A stretch of 64,000 bases of DNA from Nitzschia sp. pyKryTriq1 (taxonomy: Eukaryota > Bacillariophyta > Bacillariophyceae > Bacillariales > Bacillariaceae). Position 1 is the stretch's first letter, and each line of letters starts with the position of its first letter. Made by a program: the position numbers and the translations under genes. This document shows, piece by piece, positions 39,026-47,863 of this stretch. Where the stretch lies: contig OY101115.1 in NCBI GenBank assembly GCA_956465555.1, forward strand, positions 1,550,001 through 1,614,000, in the 5' to 3' direction. The notes under the pieces are model-generated. The model did no database searches. It was given only the letters and a program-made list of their open reading frames with translations, and was not told the DNA's origin.

Positions 39026-39916
39026 TTAAAGTAGCCCGGCACTCCTGAGCGCCTCTTCAATGAGACCTTCATACTGAGGGTCCATCTCATCCAAGGGCGG
39101 TCTACAGTATGCAGTGTTCACCAAACCAATTCTCTTCGCAGCCCATTTGGTGGGAATAGGATTGCTTTCCACAAATAGATTCTGATGTAGCAGGCGGAGG
39201 GGATCGTTCAGCAACTTGACTAGATCTGCATCCCCTCTGAGCGCAGCATGCACAACGTCTCGAACCTTTCCGGGTGCAACATTGGCTGTCACAGATATGC
39301 AGCCGTCTCCACCTTGCAAGACGAATTCATCGGTGGTAGCGTCATCTCCGCTGTACTTCAAGAAGGATGCGTCTCGATCACCCAACAATTTTTTCAACGA
39401 GGCAAGTCGACTCAAATCTCCCGTAGCATCCTTAAGCCCGATAATATTTTCATGCTCAGAAAGTATAGCAACAGTCTCGTCCGCGATGTTTGAACCGGTC
39501 CGACCAGGAACGTTGTACAAAATGACGGGGAGGCCCAAGTCAGCAATTGATGAGAAATGTTTGATCAAACCACGTTGTGGTGGTTTGACATAGTATGGGT
39601 TGACTACCAAGTTTGCATCGGCCCCCAAGTCGATCGCCTGTTTGGTCATACTTTTGACCGAATCCGGGTTGATAGTTCCTGTGCCAACTAGCAGTGGGAC
39701 CTTCCCCTTTGCAATGTTCGCGATTGTTGTCAAAACTAATGCTCGTTCGTCCATTGTCATCACTGCTGCTTCCGCTGTTGTTCCCAATACACACAAGTTA
39801 TCAGTGCCTTGTTCAATGTGCATGTAAATATTTTTTTCGAGACACGGGATGTCGATCTTTCCGTCGTTGGTAAATGGAGTAATCAATGCACAAGTGGAGC
39901 CTTTCTTCATTGGCAT
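39026..39916 (-). CDS. dapA: 4-hydroxy-tetrahydrodipicolinate synthase
   Basis: This enzyme joins pyruvate and aspartate semialdehyde, the first committed step of diaminopimelate/lysine synthesis, normally in the plastid. From the ATG at 39916 it has 296 residues. Motifs are GSTCALITPFTNDGKID (strand 1), LCVLGTTAEAAVM (the GTT active-site pair; AEA replaces the usual GES/GEA), NPYYVKPPQRGL, LYNVPGRTGSNI (tyrosine of the triad) and IIGLKDATGD (Schiff-base lysine). The frame extends 21 codons upstream as a strongly hydrophobic leader (LPYILFCCLFIGFVTLGFQ), but with no ATG. An ATG lies just beyond it in a neighbouring phase. A leader therefore probably exists and its start is hidden by a short intron, a base error or a true change. 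Confidence 0.85.
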   Translation of the reverse strand: MPMKKGSTCALITPFTNDGKIDIPCLEKNIYMHIEQGTDNLCVLGTTAEAAVMTMDERALVLTTIANIAKGKVPLLVGTGTINPDSVKSMTKQAIDLGADANLVVNPYYVKPPQRGLIKHFSSIADLGLPVILYNVPGRTGSNIADETVAILSEHENIIGLKDATGDLSRLASLKKLLGDRDASFLKYSGDDATTDEFVLQGGDGCISVTANVAPGKVRDVVHAALRGDADLVKLLNDPLRLLHQNLFVESNPIPTKWAAKRIGLVNTAYCRPPLDEMDPQYEGLIEEALRSAGLL

Positions 39917-40678
39917 CTGAAAGCCGAGCGTCACGAATCCAATAAACAAACAACAGAAGAGAATGTAAGGAAGACCCACCGAGGACGCACCAAAGCATCT
40001 TTCTGGTGCCTACCATTTTATTAGCGTTTGACCCGATATTCAATGACGTAGTCGTTCTTGGCCGAAGTGAGGTTCTGGGACCGAAAGCTGCTCAGTGACA
40101 AGACCAAGGAACCAAGGAAAAATTAGTTCACTTCCTTTGCATACCATTTTGCAGAAATTATTCTTTCGATCGACTCACCGAAAGCTTCACATAAGATCAC
40201 CAGGGACACAAAGATGGTTCTCATTTTCAAATTTATTTTTGTTGGTCGGGGCTAGCCGAGGTGAATGTTGAAGGTTGTGCTGCTGCCGAGAGGAGACGAG
40301 AACGAAGAAAGGAAGCAGCAGTATTATTTTTCCAATGTTTATAAAGCGTGCAAGATTCGTCTAGTTCAAATACTTCTTGCAATGTCGGAAGTGCACTTCG
40401 TGTTGTATTCTGGTAAAACTCGACCTTCTTGCACTTTGGTTGTTGGTTGGCTTTTATTGGAGGAAGCGGAGTTGCAAAGTGCATTCCGATCGTCGACGAC
40501 CAGATATCGGATGGATGGAGGATTTTTGAGGTTGCGGAGAGTCTTATGATTTTCTTCGCTTTTGTCGAATGGATCACAGATCAACAATAATAAATGCACG
40601 CACGCACGCATGACGAACGCTACCGGTGTGGGTGGTTAGTCAACAGCAGCCATTTTTTCCCTCCTGCGAGGACACGCG
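39917..40678. other. Divergent intergenic, holds DapA leader
   Basis: Positions 39917-39979 carry the hydrophobic leader in phase with dapA. Open frames at 40233-40577 (minus) and 40265-40549 (plus) overlap each other and show no family motif. A CGCACGCACGCA run lies near 40605. Confidence 0.45.
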
Positions 40679-41863
40679 ATGAAAGTGTCAAGCTGGAAGC
40701 ATATTAGCAAATTCATTATCCTTCTGTTTGGTTCGTCTCCAGTAGATGCTTGTTCATTGGGGATATTCTGGCCCTTCATTCCTTCTAAAATCATTACCAA
40801 CAACAGGGCACACGTATTGTCTTTACGAAGGAGTGCGATAACGATCAACGAGCTCGGAGAAATAATGGACAGATCTATCGAGAAATTCTTGGTGGCAAGT
40901 GCCGAGAGCACTCCAAGCACGACCCTCTCGCGAAATGCATTGTACACTCCCCTTGTCGCATATGAACAAACACTAGTCGCACCGACAGCTTACATGGCTA
41001 ATCAAAAAACCATACCAACGTCACTCAAGGAGTCTACCTTGACATCATTCCTGCAAAGCATCGGCGAGGACTATCATAGAAATCGAGCGACTGGTTCCGA
41101 TCCAAAGAACAATGGCAGCCGGCCACTATCTGTATCAGATATGGACGACCGACTTCGTCAACGTGTAGTCACCCTTGTCGGCGGAGGGGTCAATTCTTCC
41201 CAGGTATCATCCAGCAGACCACCGTCGTGCGCAAAAGCCAAAGGACGCAAACGACCTCGTCGAGAATGGAGTCAAGTGGAGAAAATTTTGGCTAGTTCCG
41301 AGACAAACAAAGATTCCTTGACCTTTTTGCGGGAGCTGAATGCTCGATGGAATAAATACATGCTTCAACTCTTGGGTTTGGATTCCAAAACTGTTCAGCA
41401 CATCCAAGCGTCAATTATCAAATCGCGATTGGCGGTTGCTCGGAAGTCAATAGAACTCGCCGGGGCCCACGTTCAAGTTGATGGATCTACTCAGAAACGA
41501 GACTTGGCCGGCGAATTCGGAGTGTTGATAGGAGAAACAAGAAACACGTGGTCTGTGGCTATCCGCTCGCGCACAAGACGTAAGAGGCGAGGAAAATTGG
41601 CCAAGACGGGACGCAACAGAGACCTGTTAGGGGAACCTAAATCCACTGACAATACAGTCAGAACGGACTTAAAAGTAAATGTTGCGGTGGTTCCGAAACG
41701 AGGATCATCATTATTTATCATTCTCCCTCTCCCGCCCCAAGCAAAGGAAGGACAGGGTGGGGGCAAAGAAGATGCCAACGGAGAGGAACCTATCATTGAG
41801 CATGCATGTAAGTCGGTTTTCATTAGTCTCAGCCCAGACCAGGCTGAGGATATATCAGCCTAG
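40679..41863 (+). CDS. POP4: RNase P/MRP subunit p29 (POP4)-like protein
   Basis: This is a 394-residue protein. The C-terminal half (about 215-394) resembles Rpp29/Pop4, an OB-like protein of the nuclear RNase P and MRP complexes that process tRNA and rRNA. The matching stretch begins with LRELNARWNKYMLQLL, continues with SRLAVARKSIELAGAHVQV, then LAGEFGVLIGETRNTWSVAI (the conserved G-x-L-x-E-T-x-x-x-W core), a basic stretch and VAVVPKRGSSLFIILPLP. The KRGRKRPRRE region (about 181) could act as a nuclear signal. The N-terminal 60 residues look like a hydrophobic leader, odd for a nuclear protein; translation may begin at the ATG at 40865 (MDRSIEKFLV). The assignment depends on motif order; overall conservation appears modest. 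Confidence 0.6.
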   Translation: MKVSSWKHISKFIILLFGSSPVDACSLGIFWPFIPSKIITNNRAHVLSLRRSAITINELGEIMDRSIEKFLVASAESTPSTTLSRNALYTPLVAYEQTLVAPTAYMANQKTIPTSLKESTLTSFLQSIGEDYHRNRATGSDPKNNGSRPLSVSDMDDRLRQRVVTLVGGGVNSSQVSSSRPPSCAKAKGRKRPRREWSQVEKILASSETNKDSLTFLRELNARWNKYMLQLLGLDSKTVQHIQASIIKSRLAVARKSIELAGAHVQVDGSTQKRDLAGEFGVLIGETRNTWSVAIRSRTRRKRRGKLAKTGRNRDLLGEPKSTDNTVRTDLKVNVAVVPKRGSSLFIILPLPPQAKEGQGGGKEDANGEEPIIEHACKSVFISLSPDQAEDISA

Positions 41864-42113
41864 AAGAATGTGCTTCAAATAGCAAACATTGGAATGCCTG
41901 GATAGAACCAAGACCAGTAGAGTATCCTACTAGCTACCGTGGTACACGTAGTGCCACATGCTCAACCACCCATGAACGAAGCAATCAAAGCAAAACACAG
42001 AACGCGGCTGCATCAAACATGAACGAGACACACAGACAGCCCCTTCCCAAACCAAAATCTAAGAGAATATCGACTTTTATTTCACCATTTCATTATTGTT
42101 TTACTTATAGGGT

Positions 42114-42425
42114 TTAGTATTGGTGACCCGATGCAGCGGCCTTCTGTCCAAGTTCGAAGTGCTTGGTTCGCTTGAGGCACAGTTGCTTTTTGGTCTTACA
42201 TTTCTTACATTCCAGACGCAGAACAATCTTACGGGTAGTCTTGGCCTTCTTGTGGAACACGGGCTTGGTTTGTCCTCCAAATCCCATTTGCTTAGAGTCG
42301 TAACGTCTCTTTCCCTGAGCAAAATTGGAAGCCTTGCCGGCTTTGTATTGCGTCACCTTGTGGGCAGCGTGCTTCTTGCACTTGCCAGCGCAATAAGTCT
42401 TGCGTTCTTTAGGAACATTCACCAT
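42114..42425 (-). CDS. RPL36A: 60S ribosomal protein eL42 (L36a/L44)
   Basis: This is a complete 103-residue cytosolic ribosomal protein, located near the E site of the large subunit. It is immediately recognisable from end to end: [79 protein letters not shown] and FELG near the end. Two CxxC-type pairs form the zinc site. No intron is seen within the coding part. The lysine/arginine content and length are as in other eukaryotes. Confidence 0.96.
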   Translation of the reverse strand: MVNVPKERKTYCAGKCKKHAAHKVTQYKAGKASNFAQGKRRYDSKQMGFGGQTKPVFHKKAKTTRKIVLRLECKKCKTKKQLCLKRTKHFELGQKAAASGHQY

Positions 42426-43489
42426 TTTGCAATACTTCTGTGAGGTATTAATAGAGGGGAAGAGATGGAATGAATGATTAGAAACATGGGCAGGTATTGC
42501 AACGGTGCCACTGACGGGCGAGGAATACGGCTACCACCCATCCAACAAGCTTTTGCCTCGACAATCTACAATGACCCATTCATAAACATAACATCATACA
42601 GTCCAACAGGCGTGCATCCCAAACGAAAACTCATTTTCCCAATCTGAAACTCACTTGAACAGTACTTGATGACAATACAAAGAGATGCTATCGAGGTCAG
42701 GCAAGGACAGAGCGGAGCCTCGCAACAGCAGAGGGCCCAGGGCCCTCGTCGTTGCGTTGCTGTTGCTGTCAGTCTTCGTTTGGATTTTCGCGATAGCCCA
42801 CCGCATAGACAATCGACACGGAGATGCGGCCAGACGTTAGTAGGTGCGGTAAGAAGTATTCCAAAATGACAACATCCCGCACTGGCGGATGGCAGACGCT
42901 CTAAGTTGGCACAATTCACAACAGCACAGCCGCCCAAAATAATACTTTGCAGATCGAAGTAGTCGATCTCGGTCCAGGGCCTTCGCAGGGATTTGTCCCT
43001 GGGCCGGCGGGGGCGGCGGGCGGGGCGGGGGGCGCTGCCTGCTCGCGTCGCGCGATACATGGCTCGAAATCCTGTGCGTGCTGTGCGCACTACACGGGCA
43101 CAGCTCACAGCTCTCGATGATACGTCCCGGTACAAGGTACTGTACCAGGTACGGTAAGATTACGGTACCTGGTACAGTACAGTACTGGTACGTTGGTCTA
43201 CCGGTGCGCGTTTCACACTGTGTGTTGTACCGGCGGCAGTTTGCGCACACTACAGTACCGGTACTACCAATACCGTTATCGCGGTACGCCGTAGCACGAT
43301 CTCAGCACGAGAAGCACGAACTTCAGTGCTTCGTGACCATGTGACATGAGACATGACCATGAGCTTTTGTTACGATTGCATGGTTTGCATCTTGTACGAT
43401 AGTGTAGACGGCTCCTCTAGTAGCTCTGCGTTACGATTCTTCATTTTTGAAAGCAAACTAATAATCAAGTGGAGCTGCCCGCTGGCATC
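42426..43489. other. Divergent intergenic with strong GTAC island
   Basis: Positions 43125-43205 and 43243-43292 are almost wholly GGTACC, CAGTAC and ACCGGTAC words, 200-370 bp upstream of TAF6. GC-rich sequence (CGGGGCGGGGGGCG) lies at about 43008-43035. The open frames at 42566-43250 have no family features and repeat-driven content. Confidence 0.6.
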
Positions 43490-45008
43490 ATGTCGGTTCC
43501 CCACGTCTCAAACTCGGCCCGACCGGCTTTGTTGTCCCTGGTGGAAGAGCACTTGACGGGTCTGATTCGAGAGGCAGCGGCGGTGCAACGGCATTGCAAA
43601 CGCGCCCGGATTCACTTGGCGGCTCCCGACGATGATGAATCTGCGGTAGATGCCACTTCCTCTTCTTTTTCTGGCAAGGAACCACAGGCCAAGCGGCGTC
43701 TACATGCCGAAGACATCAACATGGCACTGCAGTGGCGGGGCAGTGAAAAGATATACGCAACCGGCACCGTGGGAAGCAATTCCAGCGACGACAAGAAGGT
43801 CGGCCTGGAAGAGTACATAAAATCTGAATTGGAGTTGCGTCCACCCCAAGAAGTGGGGCTGACGGTCCACTGGCTCGCCGTGGATGGAGTGCAGCCAGAT
43901 ACTCCACAGAATCCTCCGCCTGTGCTGGGATCGTCGCAAGCTGCTGATTCGAACGAAATCCATCGGGTCGAACCCGAAGAGGAAATGGAGGGCACATCGT
44001 CTGCAGATGGCGTGCAAGTCACTCAGCTGCTGCCGCGCTTGTTGAGCGAAGAATTGCAATTGTACTTTGCACGGGTGACGACTGCGATTGAGCGGGGAGG
44101 TGCAAACCCTACCACCAGGCAACAACAAGATGCGGCCTTGGCCAGTTTGGCTCAAGACTCTGGTTTACAAGAGTTGGTGCCCTTTTTGGTTAATTATGTG
44201 TCAAAATCTCTCTATCGCCACGTGGGCAGCCCGGATCATTGCCGTACCTTGGTTGGGATGGCACGAGCTCTCTTAATGAACCCACATTTGCATTTGGAAC
44301 TTCATGTAAGTACCCCCCCCCCCCCCCCCCAGTTTCATGACGATACCATTTGCGGACTGACTTCTTCTCACTGCAACCACCGCCTTGCTGTAACTATAGT
44401 TGCATCAATTGCTACCAGCTCTACTGACTTGTGTTGTGGCTGAGCGCCTTTCCTCCAAACCGGGAGAAAATCACTGGATACTTCGCCAAGAAGCGGCAAT
44501 GGCTTTGGTCCAAGCCTGTAATTTGTAAGTACAGAATTTGGTGCCTTCCAAACGAACCCAGAAATATTTGCGTAATCGAATCGACTCGCTCACACCCGTC
44601 CTATATATTAGATTTGGAGACGATTATGCAACACTCAAGGCCCGCGTACTCAAGACGCTTTGCGATGCTGCGGGACCCGATAAGTGCCTACCAACCCAAT
44701 ACGGAGGTTTTGTCGCGATTTCTCTTTTTGGTCCGAAGGCAATCAACGCATTTTTGCTCCCCCTCGCATTGAAGTATTGGAAAACATGGGAAATAACTTT
44801 GGATGCTACTCAAGATTTGGGGAAACGAGTAGAGCTGCAAATGTGCCAGCAGGCGGTCTTGGATGCCTTGGGCGTCTTCTTGTCCACCGACGAAAGTGAA
44901 ATGCCGGACAATCTACTGACACGGTGGCAGGATCTGGAAGAAACCTTTGGGGATCGATTGGTGATTCTAGCTCGTGATGAGACAGAGTATGCATACTGTC
45001 TGATTTAG
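43490..45008 (+). CDS. TAF6: Transcription initiation factor TFIID subunit 6
   Basis: The exons are 43490-44305, 44400-44524 and 44612-45008 (445 residues). The introns are 94 and 87 bp, GTAAGT donors, TAG acceptors. TAF6 pairs with TAF9 through a histone fold in TFIID (and in SAGA-type complexes). The histone-fold region (about 12-90) has LVEEHLTGLIREAAAVQRHC and KRRLHAEDINMALQWRGSE. Next comes VGLTVHWLAVDGVQPDTPQN, matching the conserved AHWLxIEGxQPxIPENP of TAF6. The C-terminal HEAT domain follows: LLSEELQLYFARVTTAIE, LVPFLVNYVSKSL, LVGMARALLMNPHLHLE, LLPALLTCVVAERL, NHWILRQEAA and LPTQYGGFVAISLFG. The frame upstream is open only from a GTG, so the ATG at 43490 was used. Intron 1 contains an 18-C run. 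Confidence 0.88.
44313..44330 (+). repeat. Poly-C run in TAF6 intron 1
   Basis: Eighteen consecutive cytosines lie seven bases inside the 5' splice site of a 94-bp intron. Confidence 0.9.
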
Positions 45009-45146
45009 ATATCTGCATAACTTTCTGTAGCGGTCAAACGATTCTAGTTTACATTTGGACACTGCTACTTATACACACTCTCTACTCTAGAGATTCAACA
45101 TCGACGAACGTTCTGGTTGCTGACAGCCGTGTATTCTGAGTGCGCC

Positions 45147-46475
45147 CTAGTCCAAGGAGGGCTGCTTCCATGCGAATTCCTCAAGATATGCGCCAAGCTC
45201 CGACCCCTCTTCTGCTTGAGGCCCACCACAACTCGCAGTGCAGGTATACACAGCGACTACCCCCCAGCTGAGCTCGTTGGTGCCCTCCATCAATTGTGTT
45301 CGAACCGCTTCGACGGCCTTCTCCTTGGCGTCCGCAAAAGTTGGAGGAATCTGCTCCTTGGGCGCCTGATCCATGATGCTGGAGGCTGTCTGAATAGCTT
45401 TTTTGACATCTTGTGTCTTGAGGCGCTGTTTGACCTCGTTCTGCGCGCGATGAATTTCGTGATCTTTCAGAAGGTAGTGCAACATCTGGGGCATGAGCTG
45501 GCATTCGAACTTCCGTTCGGCTCCACAGTAGGGACATTCAGGAACAGCATCAGGCTGATGGTCCTGGCTGATCCATAGCGGAGCACCCTCTTCCACAGAC
45601 ACCGTCTCATCCGGCCACCGCAAGTACCGCAAGCACTGCTCTTGAACATTGGGTTTGTCGTTGACCCTCTCGAAAAAGGCCATGGTCGCAGGATCCTCGG
45701 ATACTGTGGCAGCTGCAGCTCCAGTCATGTCGTTCAAATCGTCTTGCTCCAGATCCTTGTCTTCGTCATCTGCGTCGTCACCCGACGACTTTCCGAACAG
45801 TGCCTTGTCTGCCTTCTTATCCAATTCTATTTGGCTTGGACCTCGATTCGGCTCGTCCTCGACTGCTAGTTCAGATTCTGCGCATACGGATGGAAGGAAA
45901 AAGAAGTCTATCTGCTTCGACAGATGTTGTTTCTTGTCAAAAATATATTTTTTGTGCTCCTTCTGGTGATGTTTGCCGCAGAAATCATACCCTTGGATGG
46001 GGCATTTTCCATGCCCCCTTTGTCCACACACCTGGCACAAGCTCAGATCCCAAGCTTCCGGTAAATGCATCGCCCATGTTTCTTCTTCTTCTTCAGGATA
46101 GAATGGATTCTTTCTAGGCAATTGCGTCCGTAATACTCTTATGGATCCCATGGTTGACTTTGCACATTGGATGTTGGGGCAGCCAAAGATATAGAGGGAA
46201 CGGTGGAAGGCTTCCTCGTTCACTTCATCGGCAGGTGCGTATAGCTGGCAAATAAACGACATGGGCTCTTGACAATTTTGACAAAGCAGCGGGTCTTTCG
46301 GTAGATCACGAGGCTGCAGCCACGATGGCCGCCCGCCAATTTGACCTCCATCCCAATCTCTCCAATTGGGCAAATTATGACCCACGAAATTCTTGTGATC
46401 CAAGTCTTCAAATGGCACACTGAAACCCAGCTGGACGGCATTTAACTTTTTGCTTGCATTCCCTGCCATCATCAT
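45147..46475 (-). CDS. PDCD2: Programmed cell death protein 2 (PDCD2) homolog
   Basis: This 442-residue protein belongs to the PDCD2/Zfrp8/TSR4 family, dedicated chaperones of ribosomal protein uS5 in 40S assembly. The N-terminal part has QLGFSVPFEDLDHKNFVGHN, IGGRPSWLQPRDLP and LLCQNCQEPMSFICQLYAP, the classic TYPP-like beta domain, and HRSLYIFGC. A MYND-type zinc finger follows at about 143-165 (LCQVCGQRGHGKCPIQGYDF then C and H residues). A long acidic linker (about 205-260) separates it from the C-terminal PDCD2_C domain: QCLRYLRWPDET, LWISQDHQP, VPECPYCGAERKFECQLMPQ and MLHYLL, then a C-terminal segment ELSWGVVAVYTCTASC. Length and order fit the family. Confidence 0.92.
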   Translation of the reverse strand: MMMAGNASKKLNAVQLGFSVPFEDLDHKNFVGHNLPNWRDWDGGQIGGRPSWLQPRDLPKDPLLCQNCQEPMSFICQLYAPADEVNEEAFHRSLYIFGCPNIQCAKSTMGSIRVLRTQLPRKNPFYPEEEEETWAMHLPEAWDLSLCQVCGQRGHGKCPIQGYDFCGKHHQKEHKKYIFDKKQHLSKQIDFFFLPSVCAESELAVEDEPNRGPSQIELDKKADKALFGKSSGDDADDEDKDLEQDDLNDMTGAAAATVSEDPATMAFFERVNDKPNVQEQCLRYLRWPDETVSVEEGAPLWISQDHQPDAVPECPYCGAERKFECQLMPQMLHYLLKDHEIHRAQNEVKQRLKTQDVKKAIQTASSIMDQAPKEQIPPTFADAKEKAVEAVRTQLMEGTNELSWGVVAVYTCTASCGGPQAEEGSELGAYLEEFAWKQPSLD

Positions 46476-47863
46476 CTTGAGCTGGTCTTGATGAATGGTT
46501 TAGGTGTGGAGTGTGTAAGTTTATGTTTTTTTCCAGCTTTTCTGATGAGGTATAGTCTCTGATACTGGTACGAGCAGTGAGATGTGAGATATGAGATGTG
46601 AGATGTGAGAGCAGTAGACTATATTACGGACTACCCCCCGTAAAAGAAATAATGTCTTTTGACAAAAAGAGCAGGTCCACGACGACGATGGGGGGAGAAG
46701 GAAAGGGGGAGCATATGTAGTGTGCAGTGTGCCACCAACGAGAGACGGACAGACCAGAAGTCGAACAAGGCGCGCCGATACAAAACTTCCGACCGACGAG
46801 GAGAGACGACCGAGAGGATGATGATCACACAAGAAGATCATCGATCGGAGTAGTAGTACTAGCTAGTAGCGACTAGCAAAATGACTTCAGCAGGAGGCGA
46901 GTGGTCCTGCTCTTTGATTATTCCACCACCAGCAGCGGCCAAACTGGTCTAGTACTAGTACTACTACTACTACTAGCAGGACGAGCTAGTACTACTACTG
47001 GCAAGAAAGGTGATCTTCGGTGGTCCTCGTCGTTGACACAAGAACAAAACTCACCCTCCTGGGGAGAGGTATGCAGGCAGTTGTAGTACTAATACTCCTG
47101 CATGCCAAGCAGAGTAGTAGTACTATTTCTTCTTGTAGTAGCAACAACAAGGAACAACTGCTGGTGACTGGTGTAGTGCTCTACTAGTACTAAAATCAGC
47201 AGATCTTCTCTACTATCAGCTACCGGTACTGTACATTCGAGGTGCGTCCATCAACCATACAAGAATGCGTACCGTATCCATACTGTCATGATCGTAAACA
47301 ACACGATGGTGGTGCTCCGTGAGACACACAACGCATCAAAGGCACACGCTTGTTGCTTCTTGTTTTGTTTCGAGCCTCAACGGCATCGAGAAAATAATTT
47401 GCGTCCCGAGTTTTGCGTTTTCGTCCAGCATCAAGGGCGCGCGTTATGCGCCATCCTGACGTTGAGTCCTACCAGACATGTGGTAGGATTTCTACGTGGA
47501 ACCGTTAGGGACCGGCGCGCCATCGGCGTTTTTTGAAACGAGTTAAATATTTCAGCGCGGTAAAACAAATCCAACCGTCACAATAATGCACCAGCCCGAC
47601 ACACCCAGCGAGTGGGGCAGGATTAGGGTCTTTTCACCATAATATTTTTGAACTGAAGCAACGGATCGAGCAGTCGTTTCGGCGCACATCACATTTTTCT
47701 TTGTTCACAATAACTTTGGCAGTCCCGAAGCCAAGAAGTGCCAATCAGAGGTACAATCACCGAGAAAGATCATATTATACTGTAGATTTTTCTTTCCTTC
47801 TTCTAGTCTTCCTTACATGCCCCACCACCTTGATTCTTCACTATTACGAAAAGGAGTGAGACA
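46476..47863. other. 1.4-kb divergent intergenic with TAG/CTA-rich island
   Basis: Positions 46846-47215 are dominated by GTAGTAGTACTAGCTAG-like words. A CTACCGGTACTGTAC word lies at 47218-47233. GATGTGAGATATGAGATGTGAG is repeated near 46580. No convincing gene is present; open frames such as 46521-46841 follow the repeats. Confidence 0.6.

Noticed and set aside
40233-40577. Overlapping open frames on both strands between dapA and the POP4-like gene
   Set aside because: Neither has recognisable motifs, and they overlap on opposite strands.
42566-43250. Long minus-strand frames upstream of TAF6
   Set aside because: They are Arg/Cys-rich, start at unsuitable positions and cover the GTAC island and a GC-rich stretch.
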